From the NCBI GenBank assembly GCA_900475325.1, contig LS483371.1, forward strand, positions 3,038,001 to 3,102,000: a stretch of DNA of 64,000 nt, read 5' to 3'. The notes beneath the pieces are model-generated. The model ran no database searches, had not been told where the DNA came from, and saw only the letters and a program-made list of their open reading frames with translations. A program made the translations under genes and the position numbers. Positions 1-8,905 of the stretch are shown here, in pieces (the first letter of the stretch is position 1; each line of letters opens with the position of its first letter). The stretch comes from Paucimonas lemoignei (GTDB taxonomy: Bacteria > Pseudomonadota > Gammaproteobacteria > Pseudomonadales > Pseudomonadaceae).

Positions 1-778
1 CGGTCACCAGCGCGCCACCGAGAATCGTCGGGATTTGCAGCCCCGCCAGGGTGATCATCGGCAACAAGGCGTTGCGAATAACGTGATGGGTCAACACCCG
101 TCGATACGGCAGGCCTTTGGCGCGGGCCGTACGCACGAAGTCCTGATCGATGACGTCCAGGGTCGCCGAGCGCATGTAACGGCTCCAGACCGCCACGTTG
201 ACCAGGGCCAGAACCGCCACCGGCAGAATCAGGTGGATCGCGTAATCACCCAGGGATTCGTCACCGATGGTGTACATGTTGCCCGCAGGCAGCCAGCCTA
301 GGTGCAGGGAAAACAGGAAGATCGCCACCAGGCCAAACCAGAACGTCGGGATCGACAACGCCACCATCGCCCCCACCGTGGCCAATGTGTCGAACACCGA
401 ATAGCGGCGCACCGCACCCAGCACCCCGACCCAGGTGCCGACGATCACCGACAAGACAGTGGCGGTGCCCATCAACAGGAGCGTGGCGGGCAGATGACCG
501 GCGATGACGCTGAGCACCGGGCGGCCATCTCGAAATGAATGGCCCCAGTCGCCGATAAACAGACGGGTGAACCACTCGAAGTACTGCACCATCAGCGGAC
601 GATTCAGGCCCATCTGCTCGGCGATGCGATCCAGTTCGGCCTGGCTCATGCCGGGATTGAGCGCAAATTGTGACATCGGTCCACCGGGTGCCAGATTAAG
701 CACGATGAACCCGATCAGCGACACCAGCACCAGAACGATTGCACTCTGGCCCAGGCGATTAAGAATGTATTGGGGCAT
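1..778 (-). CDS. ABC transporter permease, DppB/OppB type (3' part missing)
   Basis: Inner-membrane permease of a peptide/opine-type ABC importer. The visible 259 residues start MPQYILNRLGQSAIVLVLVS, which is the usual first membrane helix of DppB/OppB proteins, and contain the EAA-loop region (RTARAKGLPYRRVLTHH) that docks on the ATPase. The reading frame is open to the window edge, so the C-terminus, and presumably a DppC-type partner and ATPases, lie outside. It sits 60 bases downstream of the solute-binding protein on the same strand, so the two are very likely co-transcribed. The start at 778 matches the family's usual N-terminus. Substrate is not readable from sequence; the neighbouring amine-type oxidases suggest an amine, opine or modified amino acid. 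Confidence 0.9.
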   Translation of the reverse strand, partial: MPQYILNRLGQSAIVLVLVSLIGFIVLNLAPGGPMSQFALNPGMSQAELDRIAEQMGLNRPLMVQYFEWFTRLFIGDWGHSFRDGRPVLSVIAGHLPATLLLMGTATVLSVIVGTWVGVLGAVRRYSVFDTLATVGAMVALSIPTFWFGLVAIFLFSLHLGWLPAGNMYTIGDESLGDYAIHLILPVAVLALVNVAVWSRYMRSATLDVIDQDFVRTARAKGLPYRRVLTHHVIRNALLPMITLAGLQIPTILGGALVT

Positions 779-838
779 GGCGTATTCCTTCTGAAAGCAG
801 AACTACGCCCGGTGAACATACCGGGCGCTGACAGGCCG

Positions 839-2515
839 TCAGGTCCAGGACCAGGTGTTCACGTTCCACGGTTCGATACGCAGGTTGATGTTGCCGGCAA
901 AGCCCTTGAGCTTTGACTTGTAGCCACGCACGTAGGTGTACTGAAACAGCGGCAGGATCGGCAGGTCGTCACGGATGATCTGCTGAACCTGCACATACAC
1001 CGCCTTGCGCTGGGCCACGTCCTGCAGTGAAGCGCCCTGCGCCAGCAAGGCATCGACCTTGGCATTGCTGTATTGCGTGGTGTTCTGCCCGGCGCCGCCC
1101 TTGGCGCTGATCGAGCTGGAGCCGAAGTAATCCCGGGTATCGGGATCGGCGCCGGTGAGGAAGTTGATGCCCACCACCACTGAATCGAACTTGGACTGCA
1201 TCCAGTATTCACCCCACATGACCGCTGGCGGCAGGTTGGAAATTTTCATCTCCACGCCGATGGCCAGCCAGGTCTGCTGCATGAATTGCTGTGCCTGTTC
1301 GCGGATCTGGTTACCCGCCGTAGTGGAGTTGGTGAACGACAGCCGCACCCCGGCCTTTTCCCGAATCCCGCCAGCGCCCGGCTTCCAGCCTGCCTCATCG
1401 AGAATCTTGTTGGCTTCATCGATATTGAAGCTCTGCTTGGGCAAGTCAGGGTTGTAGTACGCCGACTGCTGCGGCATGTAGGTTTCGGTGGGCAGTACCA
1501 GGCCGTAGTACAGCTCGTCGATGATGGTTTTCTTGTCGATGGCCAGGTACAGCGCCTGGCGCACCGCCGGGTCCTTGAACTGTGGGCGATCCATGTTCAA
1601 GGCCACTGACTCGACCGTCGCCACCGGAAGAATCACTACTTTGCGGTCGGCCAGTCCTTTGGCTTCCTCATAGTGATCCGGGGTAATGCCCTGCATGGCG
1701 GTGACATCGATGTCGCCGGTCTTGAACTGGGTATAGAGCACGGTCAGGTCGGGGATGTACTTGAAAATGACGCTGTCGATCTGCGCTACCGTGCCGTAGT
1801 AATCGGGGTTGGCCTTGAGCTGGATATGATCACCGGCCACGCGGCTGGCCCATTTGAACGGCCCGGTGCCGATGGGCGCATTGTTGAAGGGCGCGCTGTT
1901 CACATCCGCAGCGGCGGACAGCACATGCTTGGGCACCATGAACGTCCACGACAGAATCGATGCGTAAGGGGCGTAGGACTTTTCCATGCGCCAATGGATT
2001 TCAGTGGGAGAAACCACGGTGATGTCCCGCACCAGATCATGACCGGCCTTACGTCCGCTACGGAAAGTGGGGGAAACGATCAGCTCAAGGGTGTATTTCA
2101 CGTCTTCGGCGGTGAAGGGTTTGCCGTCGTGCCATTTGACGTCATCGCGCAGCTTGACCTTCCACTGCAAACCGTCGGCCGAGATCCCGCCATTGGCGAC
2201 GGTGGGGACTTCCACGGCAAGCGCCGGGGTGAACTCGCCGCTCGGGGAAATCCCGAACAGCGGATCGAAGACGTTCCAGTGAATGCCCTCGTCCACTTCG
2301 ATATGCGGCATGTGCGGGTTGAAGACGGTCGGTTCCTGGGAGAGCCCGATAATGACCTGGCCGCTGGCCGTGGGTTTCATGGCCGCGAAGGACTGGCTTG
2401 AACGCCCCAGCGGCAGCATCACGCCCGCCGCGCCGATAATGGCCATCGCCAGCGCCTGGCGCCGTGTGGGATTGAGCAGGCTGTTACCTTTTTCCGAATC
2501 ACCGCGCTGCGACAT
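839..2515 (-). CDS. ABC transporter solute-binding protein, SBP_bac_5 (DppA/OppA-like), Tat signal
   Basis: Periplasmic binding protein that delivers a peptide-like ligand to the adjacent permease. It is 558 residues, normal for the SBP_bac_5 family. The family fold is seen in WKVKLRDDVKWHDGKPFTAEDV near residue 115, followed by the typical GTGPFK segment and C-terminal domain. The N-terminus carries a twin-arginine motif (TRRQALA, residues 17-23) followed by a hydrophobic stretch, so export by Tat rather than Sec is inferred. A CAGGAG ribosome site lies six bases before the ATG. It is preceded by a 256-base gap holding a REP-like element and a perfect palindrome, so it may have its own promoter despite being downstream of the SDR-oxidase pair. 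Confidence 0.9.
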   Translation of the reverse strand: MSQRGDSEKGNSLLNPTRRQALAMAIIGAAGVMLPLGRSSQSFAAMKPTASGQVIIGLSQEPTVFNPHMPHIEVDEGIHWNVFDPLFGISPSGEFTPALAVEVPTVANGGISADGLQWKVKLRDDVKWHDGKPFTAEDVKYTLELIVSPTFRSGRKAGHDLVRDITVVSPTEIHWRMEKSYAPYASILSWTFMVPKHVLSAAADVNSAPFNNAPIGTGPFKWASRVAGDHIQLKANPDYYGTVAQIDSVIFKYIPDLTVLYTQFKTGDIDVTAMQGITPDHYEEAKGLADRKVVILPVATVESVALNMDRPQFKDPAVRQALYLAIDKKTIIDELYYGLVLPTETYMPQQSAYYNPDLPKQSFNIDEANKILDEAGWKPGAGGIREKAGVRLSFTNSTTAGNQIREQAQQFMQQTWLAIGVEMKISNLPPAVMWGEYWMQSKFDSVVVGINFLTGADPDTRDYFGSSSISAKGGAGQNTTQYSNAKVDALLAQGASLQDVAQRKAVYVQVQQIIRDDLPILPLFQYTYVRGYKSKLKGFAGNINLRIEPWNVNTWSWT

Positions 2516-2581
2516 GCTGAAGCTCCTGTAGAGATAAAGGCAGGTGGCTTGCGCCTGAAGTCGTGTAAGCGATGAAACCTG

Positions 2582-2597
2582 GCTCGATCGATCGAGC
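2582..2597. promoter_or_regulatory. Perfect 16-bp palindrome upstream of the solute-binding protein
   Basis: GCTCGATCGATCGAGC reads the same on both strands and lies 67 bases before the start codon of the binding-protein gene. Position and symmetry suggest a regulator operator or a short stable hairpin; the binding protein is unknown. The IclR-family regulator at 4971-5876 is the nearest candidate. Confidence 0.4.
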
Positions 2598-2655
2598 TTC
2601 TAGGCTGCTGGGTGGTGGGCCTCAATGAACAGCTATCTGGATTGAAATGCTTTTT

Positions 2656-2761
2656 GTGGGACCGGATTCATCCGGGAAAGGGCCAGTGCATTCAATGCAT
2701 TTTCATCGTCAGAAATGCCGCCTTCGCGAGCAAGGTGGAGCGCCACCCCGGTCGATCCCAC
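2656..2761. repeat. REP-like inverted pair (chimeric)
   Basis: Two inverted extragenic palindromes of the Pseudomonas type flank about 50 bases. The left copy is of the GTGGGACCGG...CCGGGAA class. The right part mixes the GCCTTCGCGAGCAAGG class with a CGGTCGATCCCAC end. It fills the gap between the FAD oxidase stop and the binding-protein promoter. Confidence 0.7.
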
Positions 2762-2771
2762 AGGCCTCCCC

Positions 2772-4106
2772 TCAAAATCCGGAAACAGGTTTAGGAGTCG
2801 AGCCATCGCTAAAGCGCGACAGGCTGAATGCCTTGATATCGACAATGGGCGTCTCGCCTGTCACCAGATTGGCCATCAACCGCCCCGCCGCTGGCCCGAT
2901 GCCGAAACCGTGGCCGGAAAAGCCGGTGGCGATGAAAAAGCCCGGCACCGCGTCCACGGCGGAGATCACCGGCACCGCATCAGGGGTGACGTCGATCATG
3001 CCGCCCCAGCGCTGGGCGATGCGCGCGTTGCTGAATATCGGGAATGCTTTGGTCAGGCTCTCCAGCGCCCGGTTCGATTGGCTGATGGAGGGAACCGGAT
3101 CAAGCACCCGGTGGTATTCGAACGGACTGGCTTCGTCCAGCGCCCAGCGCCGAGGCAGTACCGCCTCCTGGAAAAAGCGCTGACCAAAACGCAGTGACAA
3201 CGACGCATGCTCATGCTTGAACGCTGGCCAGAACTGCCGAGCGTGGCGAAACGAATCCGGCACGATGTCGGCAATGTTTTCATGGCCCGAGGCCACGGTG
3301 TAGCCGCCATCCTGGCGCTTGCGCACAGCAAAATCGTTGGTCCAGATCGCCGATGTCGGTCCGCCCTCCAGAGGCGTGGTGCGGATCACCGAGTTGAGCA
3401 CCTTCAATTGCGGCAGATGCACACTCAGCGGCGAGCAGAACAGGGTGGACCAGGCACCGCCCGCCAGTACCACAGACGAACAGGCGATAGGCCCACGCTC
3501 GGTGATGACGCCACTGACCCGCCCGGCGGAACGTTCGATGCCCCGCACCGCGCACTCGGTCAGAATGAACGCGCCCTTGGCCCGAGCCGCCTCGGCAATC
3601 GCGGGCGCTGCTTGTTGCGGCTCTGCCCGACCGTCATCAGGCGTATACAGCGCGCCCTTGACCCGCAAGCGGTTCACCTCTGGCAATAGACTGCCCAATT
3701 CGGCGCCGGAGACCATTCGCGCGCTGACTGGGTACTGCTCCAGATTGCGCTTCCAACGCTCGTGCTCTTCGTAACTCTTGTCGTCGGCACAGGTGAACAG
3801 AATGCCTGCGCGGGTATAGCCGACATCCTTGCCGATGCGCGCGGCCAGACCGTCCCACAATGCCAAGGCCTGAGCCATCAACGGCAGCTCCCGAGGGTCG
3901 CGACGGGAAATCCGCACCCAGCCCCAGTTGCGGCTGGATTGTTCATGACCGATACCACCCTTTTCACACAGCGCCACCTTCAGGCCGCGCTCGGCCAACT
4001 CCAATGCCGTCGACACGCCAATGATTCCGCCACCGATCACCACCACATCAACGCGATCAGGCAGCTGTTCGTCACCCTGCACGGGTACCACCCGAGGCCC
4101 GGGCAT
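2772..4106 (-). CDS. FAD-dependent oxidoreductase, DAO family (paralogue 1)
   Basis: Flavoenzyme of the D-amino-acid oxidase/GlpD-like family, expected to oxidise a secondary or primary amine or amino acid. The N-terminal dinucleotide motif VVVIGGGIIGVSTALELAE lies near residue 20, and the conserved EQSSRNWGWVR follows at about 55. The C-terminal GHGFGIGPAAGRL is the usual FAD-closing segment. At 444 residues it is full length. Its start overlaps the stop of the SDR gene by one base (TGATG), so the two are translationally coupled. It is a clear paralogue of the oxidase at 5825-7126, sharing EQSSRNWGWVR and TGFSGHGFGIGP. Substrate unknown; the ABC importer downstream suggests an imported amine. 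Confidence 0.88.
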   Translation of the reverse strand: MPGPRVVPVQGDEQLPDRVDVVVIGGGIIGVSTALELAERGLKVALCEKGGIGHEQSSRNWGWVRISRRDPRELPLMAQALALWDGLAARIGKDVGYTRAGILFTCADDKSYEEHERWKRNLEQYPVSARMVSGAELGSLLPEVNRLRVKGALYTPDDGRAEPQQAAPAIAEAARAKGAFILTECAVRGIERSAGRVSGVITERGPIACSSVVLAGGAWSTLFCSPLSVHLPQLKVLNSVIRTTPLEGGPTSAIWTNDFAVRKRQDGGYTVASGHENIADIVPDSFRHARQFWPAFKHEHASLSLRFGQRFFQEAVLPRRWALDEASPFEYHRVLDPVPSISQSNRALESLTKAFPIFSNARIAQRWGGMIDVTPDAVPVISAVDAVPGFFIATGFSGHGFGIGPAAGRLMANLVTGETPIVDIKAFSLSRFSDGSTPKPVSGF

Positions 4107-4804
4107 CAGTAGCTGTCATCCAGTTGGCAGTTGATATTGAGCTCCGCAACGCTGGCTTCGTTGGGCATGTCCAGCAAGGTGCCGATCAACAGGGCCAGGT
4201 CAGCAGGTGCTGTCATCTGTGCGCCCTCTCGGGTGCTCAAGCCTCGGGCCATATCAGTGGCGACGAAGCCCGGACATATCGCCGTGGCGCGGATACCCAA
4301 GTCCCAACCGCTGTGACGCAGGCCGTGAGCCAGGCCCAGAGCGGCGAACTTGCTGACTGAATACAGGCTGGAAGCGGCGGATTTGACGCGTTTGCCCGAC
4401 AGCGACGCCATGATGATCACCCTCCCCTTGCCGCTGACGCTCAAGGCACTCCATGCCGCCGCAGCGAGTCGGCGCGGGGCTTTGACGTTGACGTCCAGCA
4501 GCGCGTCCATGTCTGCCTCGTCGGCTTCGACCACGGTTTTGCGGATCATCAGGCCCGCGTTGGCGACCACGGCATCGATCCGCCCGAAACGCTCCAGCGC
4601 GGCGGCAACCCATTGCGCTTCGCCAACGGTGTCGGTGGCATCGTAGGTCACAACCTGTACTGAGTCGCTGTCATGCCAGGGTGCCGCCGTTGGCGTGCGC
4701 ATGCCCAGCGAAACACTCCAGCCGTTACTCACCAGTTGCCTGGCAATCGCTTCACCAATCCCGCGATTGGCACCGGAAATCAGCGCGACGCGTTGTTGTT
4801 GCAT
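4106..4804 (-). CDS. SDR family oxidoreductase
   Basis: NAD(P)-dependent short-chain dehydrogenase of 232 residues. It has the nucleotide-binding SGANRGIG near the N-terminus, the structural VVANAG, and the catalytic set with Ser before YSVSK (YxxxK). It opens the leftward operon SDR-oxidase-binding protein-permease, whose neighbours suggest it reduces or oxidises a carbonyl product of the oxidase. Stop and next start share a base (TGATG). The gene is divergent from the IclR regulator at 4971, with 166 bases between them that should contain both promoters. Confidence 0.88.
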   Translation of the reverse strand: MQQQRVALISGANRGIGEAIARQLVSNGWSVSLGMRTPTAAPWHDSDSVQVVTYDATDTVGEAQWVAAALERFGRIDAVVANAGLMIRKTVVEADEADMDALLDVNVKAPRRLAAAAWSALSVSGKGRVIIMASLSGKRVKSAASSLYSVSKFAALGLAHGLRHSGWDLGIRATAICPGFVATDMARGLSTREGAQMTAPADLALLIGTLLDMPNEASVAELNINCQLDDSY

Positions 4805-4970
4805 GAGCGTTCTCCTTCAATTCAGTCAACTGTGCAGCCCTGGAAATACTCAAGGCCTGAAACTTGCAGAGCAATACCTGACCCGCGCCCGGCGACCATC
4901 ACTGGCGGCACTGACGTCAGCCCAGGCTGAGCACGGGCCAGTCATCGCCTGTTTCCAGGGAGAGCCAGAC

Positions 4971-5876
4971 ATGCCCCAAAGCGATTCATCTTTACCCCGA
5001 GCGCAACGTAGCAGTGACCGTTGCAGTACCCCTGGCACCCAAATGCTGGACCGCTCCTTTGAAATCCTCCAGGCCATTGCCGCTCGCGGAGAACTGGGAG
5101 CCAGTATTGAAACCCTGAGCGCCGAAACCCAACTGAGCCGAGCGACCTTGTACCGCCTGCTCAAAGCCATGAAGTCCTACGGGTTCGTGCGTCTGCCGCG
5201 TCTGCGCGGGCACTATTTTCTCGGCTACGAGCTGCTGTCCCTCGGCGCTCAGGCAGGCAACACCGGTGGTTTGCGAGAATACGCCCGCCCCGCCCTGATG
5301 CGGCTTTCGGAAACGTTTCAGGACAGCTTCTTTCTGTTTGTGCAGGACGGTTACTACGCCCTGTGTCTGGAAATCCAGGAGGGCCGCAACCCCACCGAGA
5401 GTTTTGCCCACTGCGTGGGTTCTCGGGTACTGAGCGGCGTCGGCCAAGGCTCGCTGGCCTTGCTGAGCAACATGCCTAATGCCAAGCGCAACGAAATCCT
5501 CAACCATAACGCCCCGAGGCTGCTGCGCGAGTACGGCATCACGACAAAGCAGGTGCGCGAGGCGCTGGACCAGTTTCGGCGCCAGGGTTTTACCTGTGGG
5601 CTGAGCGATAAGATTCTTCCGCTGTACACCGGGATTGCCGTTCCCATTCGAAACACCGAAGGCGAACTGATCGGGGCGTTGAGCAGCGCCCTGCCGACCT
5701 CGCGCCTGACCGAGCACTATCAGTTGCGGCTGGTAGGAGCGATGCAGCGCGAAGCCGATATCATTGCCCAACGCTTCAGCACGCCACTCCAATTGACGGC
5801 AGACCACCCCGAAGAGCCGGGCACTCACCGGGCGAATCTCGAAAAACGAAACGGTGTCGGGCTGACCAGCGGTTGA
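4971..5876 (+). CDS. IclR family transcriptional regulator
   Basis: DNA-binding regulator of 301 residues. The winged helix is at about residues 28-80, with LDRSFEILQAIAARGELGAS and the recognition helix region LSRATLYRLLKAM. The effector-binding IclR domain follows. The start at 4971 was chosen because AGGGAGAG lies about six bases before it; the frame is open further upstream but without family sequence. It is divergent from the SDR-oxidase-transporter operon and convergent with the second FAD oxidase, so it is the likely local regulator of both. Its last 52 bases overlap the 3' end of that oxidase gene. Confidence 0.9.
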   Translation: MPQSDSSLPRAQRSSDRCSTPGTQMLDRSFEILQAIAARGELGASIETLSAETQLSRATLYRLLKAMKSYGFVRLPRLRGHYFLGYELLSLGAQAGNTGGLREYARPALMRLSETFQDSFFLFVQDGYYALCLEIQEGRNPTESFAHCVGSRVLSGVGQGSLALLSNMPNAKRNEILNHNAPRLLREYGITTKQVREALDQFRRQGFTCGLSDKILPLYTGIAVPIRNTEGELIGALSSALPTSRLTEHYQLRLVGAMQREADIIAQRFSTPLQLTADHPEEPGTHRANLEKRNGVGLTSG

Positions 5877-7126
5877 TCGCCAGTGATCAAGTCCGCCATC
5901 AAGTGCCCGGCACCCGGCCCGATGCCGAAACCATGCCCGGAGAACCCGGTGGCCAGGTAAAAGCCCGGAAGCGACGCCACTTCATCCATCACCGGGACGA
6001 TGTCGGGTGTCACGTCGATCAGGCCCGCCCAGCGCTGCTCGATCTTCGCCCCGGCAAAAGTCGGGAACTGTGCGGCGATCATCTTCAATGCCTGATCGAG
6101 AAAGGCGTCCACGGGTTTGGGGTCATAAAGGCGCTGGGTTTCGAACGGCGTCGGCTGGTCGTTGCTCCAGCGGCTTGGGGTGTTGATTTCCTGCCAGGTC
6201 TGGCCCGTGACCCGCAACCGGTACTCCTGATGATGGGCCTTGACCATCGGTAGAAAGTCCGGGAAGTAGCGCAAGCTGTCGGGGACCAGAGACGCGATAT
6301 TGGTGTTACGCATCGCTACGGTGTAGCCGCCGTCGGCGCGCTTTCTGAAGGACATTTTCTCGGTTGCCACGGCACAGTCCGGCCCCCCCGCGATAGGCCC
6401 GGTGCGCATCACCGAACCCAGCACTTTGAGTTGTGGCAGCCGAATACCCAGGTTGCGGCAGAACAGACTCGACCATGCGCCCGCCGCCAGCACGACCGTC
6501 TTGCACTGGATTTCCCCCAGCTCAGTGACCACTGAACTGACCCGGCCAGCTTCTGTTTCAAGGCCCCGGGCGGCGCAGCGAGTGAAGAGCCTGGCGCCCA
6601 GCGCTCGGGCGCCTTCGGCGATGGCTGCAGTGGCGATGTCGGGTTCGGCGCGTCCATCGGTGGCGGTGTACAGCGCACCTTTCCAGGAAAGCGGGCCCTT
6701 GGACCCAAGCCGCGCAGTGATCTGCGCGGTATCTAGCCACTGGGCTTCGACACCCATGGGTCTGGCCTGCGCCAGCCATGACTCCTTGTCGCGGATTTCC
6801 TGCTCGGACTCACAGGCGTAGAGGATGCCGGAGCGAGTAAAGCCAGTGTCGTGCCGCAGCCGCGTGGCCCAGCTGTCCCACAGTTTCAAACTGGCGATGG
6901 CCAGCGGGATTTCGGCGATATCGCGACCCATGGTGCGAACCCAACCCCAGTTGCGTGAGGACTGTTCGTGGGCAATACCACTTTTCTCCACCAACACCAC
7001 CGAGACGCCGCGCTCAGCCAAAAAGTAGGCCGTACACACGCCTACTATTCCACCCCCGATAATCACCACATCGGCACTTTTGGGCAGTGGATGATCACTG
7101 TTGACTTGAGAGATTTGCGGGTACAT
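5825..7126 (-). CDS. FAD-dependent oxidoreductase, DAO family (paralogue 2)
   Basis: Second flavin oxidase of the pair, about 433 residues from the start used here. FAD-binding VVIIGGGIVGVCTAYFLAE lies near residue 20, EQSSRNWGWVR follows, and TGFSGHGFGIGPGAGHL is near the end. The start at 7126 (MYPQISQ) gives the same 18-19 residue lead before the FAD motif as in paralogue 1. In-frame starts at 7147 and 7216 are alternatives and none has a strong ribosome site. It is transcribed towards the IclR gene and overlaps its end by 52 bases. A TCTCAC-ATG-GTGAGA palindrome lies about 85 bases upstream. Likely oxidises a related imported amine or amino acid. Confidence 0.87.
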   Translation of the reverse strand: MYPQISQVNSDHPLPKSADVVIIGGGIVGVCTAYFLAERGVSVVLVEKSGIAHEQSSRNWGWVRTMGRDIAEIPLAIASLKLWDSWATRLRHDTGFTRSGILYACESEQEIRDKESWLAQARPMGVEAQWLDTAQITARLGSKGPLSWKGALYTATDGRAEPDIATAAIAEGARALGARLFTRCAARGLETEAGRVSSVVTELGEIQCKTVVLAAGAWSSLFCRNLGIRLPQLKVLGSVMRTGPIAGGPDCAVATEKMSFRKRADGGYTVAMRNTNIASLVPDSLRYFPDFLPMVKAHHQEYRLRVTGQTWQEINTPSRWSNDQPTPFETQRLYDPKPVDAFLDQALKMIAAQFPTFAGAKIEQRWAGLIDVTPDIVPVMDEVASLPGFYLATGFSGHGFGIGPGAGHLMADLITGDQPLVSPTPFRFSRFAR

Positions 7127-7210
7127 GGGAATGCCTGCGACGATCATTACCCAAGGTTTACTCCGCGGGCAAAACAGCGGCAAGCCTTGGCATAACGAAT
7201 AGCGCCATGC

Positions 7211-7225
7211 TCTCACATGGTGAGA
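7211..7225. promoter_or_regulatory. Palindrome TCTCAC-N3-GTGAGA upstream of FAD oxidase 2
   Basis: Perfect six-base arms around ATG, 85 bases before the chosen oxidase start. It is a plausible operator for the local IclR-family regulator, but no second copy was found in front of the divergent SDR operon, which weakens the assignment. Confidence 0.35.
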
Positions 7226-7394
7226 TCAAATCAGTGGATCGGGTGGGAAAAGCGGGTATGACCGTACCCGACTACTGCAACGCCGGAGACGAAAAGCGCG
7301 CCTACTCAGTCAAGCGCCTGCCCATGACAGAGCGCACGTGACGCTGCCAACAGCCATCAGGGCGAGCCGAGATCACCCGGCCCGCCTGACACCA

Positions 7395-7922
7395 TCAGCT
7401 CTGGCAGAAGCGAATGCGGTTGCCGAACGGATCATAAACCTCGAGAAGCTTGCCCCAGTCCTGCTGAACAATATCCGGACGTCCGTAGCCATAACGCTTG
7501 GCGATCAACTCATCACGCAGGGCTTCGATGTTTTGCATCGGGACAAAGGTGGTCGATCCCGGGCTCGCATCGCCATGGTGCTCGGATAGATGAAGCTGCA
7601 GGCCGTTACGGCTGATGCCCAGGTACAGCGGCAGGTCTGCTTCGAATCGATGCTCGAAGTCGACGCTGAACCCGAGGAAATCAAGGTAGAACTCGCGGGC
7701 CTTGGCTTCGTCGAAGATGCGCAGGATGGGAATGGCTTTTTCGAAGGTCGGGCCCTGGGGTTCCTCGTCTGCCAGTAACGCGGACGCGGTGTTCCAGTCC
7801 TTGTAACCCAGCTGCTGGGCGACAAGCTCAAGTGCGGTGGAATGGGTCACTTCCTGATCCCGGCCCTGCAACGCAGCACGCAGGGTTTTAGCCATCTGCT
7901 TGGCTTTCTGAATGGACAACAT
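7395..7922 (-). CDS. VOC/glyoxalase superfamily protein with N-terminal helical domain
   Basis: A 175-residue protein. Its first 55 residues (KAKQMAKTLRAAL...LGYKDWNTASALL) form the helical domain found in glyoxalase-related proteins. The rest is a single VOC module (AIPILRIFDEAKAREFYLDF, then HLSEHHGD and GNRIRF) like bleomycin-resistance and glyoxalase proteins. Substrate cannot be inferred. The start is supported by GGAGG five bases before the ATG. It appears to be a single-gene unit, preceded by about 280 bases without a gene shared with the exporter upstream of which it diverges. Confidence 0.8.
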   Translation of the reverse strand: MLSIQKAKQMAKTLRAALQGRDQEVTHSTALELVAQQLGYKDWNTASALLADEEPQGPTFEKAIPILRIFDEAKAREFYLDFLGFSVDFEHRFEADLPLYLGISRNGLQLHLSEHHGDASPGSTTFVPMQNIEALRDELIAKRYGYGRPDIVQQDWGKLLEVYDPFGNRIRFCQS

Positions 7923-8203
7923 GATGCCTCCTGGAGTCGAAGCCTATAGGTGCTCGCGTTGCCAAACCTCGACTATCAAGAGAGATGCGATAGGGGTTGG
8001 AATAACATGCTTTCACCTTTCCTTGCGGAGCGAGCGGCGGGCAGCATCGGCCGACGCCGATAGTACACATCTGCGCGACAGGAAAACAGCGTCGCGAGCG
8101 GTCGAGGTTTGACGACTGTTGCTGTCAGACAGGGGCTCACTGTAACTGCCGCTCCCTTGATCGCGCGACTAAGTTGGTGATTCGAACCCACGGAGTCATG
8201 ACC
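7923..8203. other. Intergenic region, no gene seen
   Basis: About 280 bases between two divergent genes, so it should contain both promoters. Short open frames here lack ribosome sites and family sequence. No convincing palindrome or terminator was found. Confidence 0.5.
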
Positions 8204-8833
8204 ATGCCGGATGCTGCCAGCCTCTATCTATTCGTCGCCGCCGCGTTGCTGTTGTTGATCGTACCGGGGCCGAACATGGCGTTCGTCACCACCCATGCAC
8301 TGGCCCAGGGCTGGCGCGCAGGGTTCGCGGCTGCTTTGGGTATCGGCCTCGCGGACCTGCTGCTGACCGCTTTGGTGAGTGCCGGGGTCGGGGCGATGGT
8401 CATGAGTTGGGCGCCCGCCTTTGATGTGCTGCGAGTGGCGGGTGCCTGTTACCTGGTCTGGATCGCCTGGCAGGCATTGAAAGCCCCTGAGGCTGCGCCA
8501 GGTGTTCAGCCGACGATCGCTTCGGCCCGTAAAATCTTTGCCCAGGCCACCCTCAACAGTCTGTTGAACCCCAAGGGCTTGCTGTTCTTCATGGTGTTCC
8601 TGCCGCAGTTTGTCAGCGTGAAAGCGGGCAATGTCAGTCTCCAGCTGATTGTTCTGGGCGTGCTGCTGGCGCTGATTGCCCTGGTCTTCCATACGCTGCT
8701 GGGTGTCTGCGCCGGGCAACTGAAGGGCAAACTGGGGCGCGGCCGCGTCTATGCACGCCTGACTAAATATGGCTTTGCCGGTGTGATGGCTGCGTTGGCG
8801 GCACGCCTGTTGTTCCTCGATCGTCAGGCTTGA
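8204..8833 (+). CDS. LysE/RhtB family amino-acid exporter
   Basis: Inner-membrane exporter of 209 residues, the usual size for LysE/RhtB proteins, with about six hydrophobic segments. The family signature PGPNMAFVTTHALAQGWRAG is near residue 20, and NSLLNPKGLLFFMVFLPQF is the second conserved block. The ATG at 8204 is preferred over 8174 and 8198 because GGAG lies eight bases before it. Family members export amino acids or homoserine lactones; the substrate here is unknown. Confidence 0.88.
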   Translation: MPDAASLYLFVAAALLLLIVPGPNMAFVTTHALAQGWRAGFAAALGIGLADLLLTALVSAGVGAMVMSWAPAFDVLRVAGACYLVWIAWQALKAPEAAPGVQPTIASARKIFAQATLNSLLNPKGLLFFMVFLPQFVSVKAGNVSLQLIVLGVLLALIALVFHTLLGVCAGQLKGKLGRGRVYARLTKYGFAGVMAALAARLLFLDRQA

Positions 8834-8905
8834 TGTTCAAGAGGCTGGTTCGCGTGCGGCGCTGCCCATAAACTAGGCCGCATTTCCAACTGCCGGTGAA
8901 AGCAA

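Noticed and set aside
4805..4970. IclR operator in the SDR/IclR divergent region
   Set aside because: No convincing dyad could be seen there, so no site was annotated.
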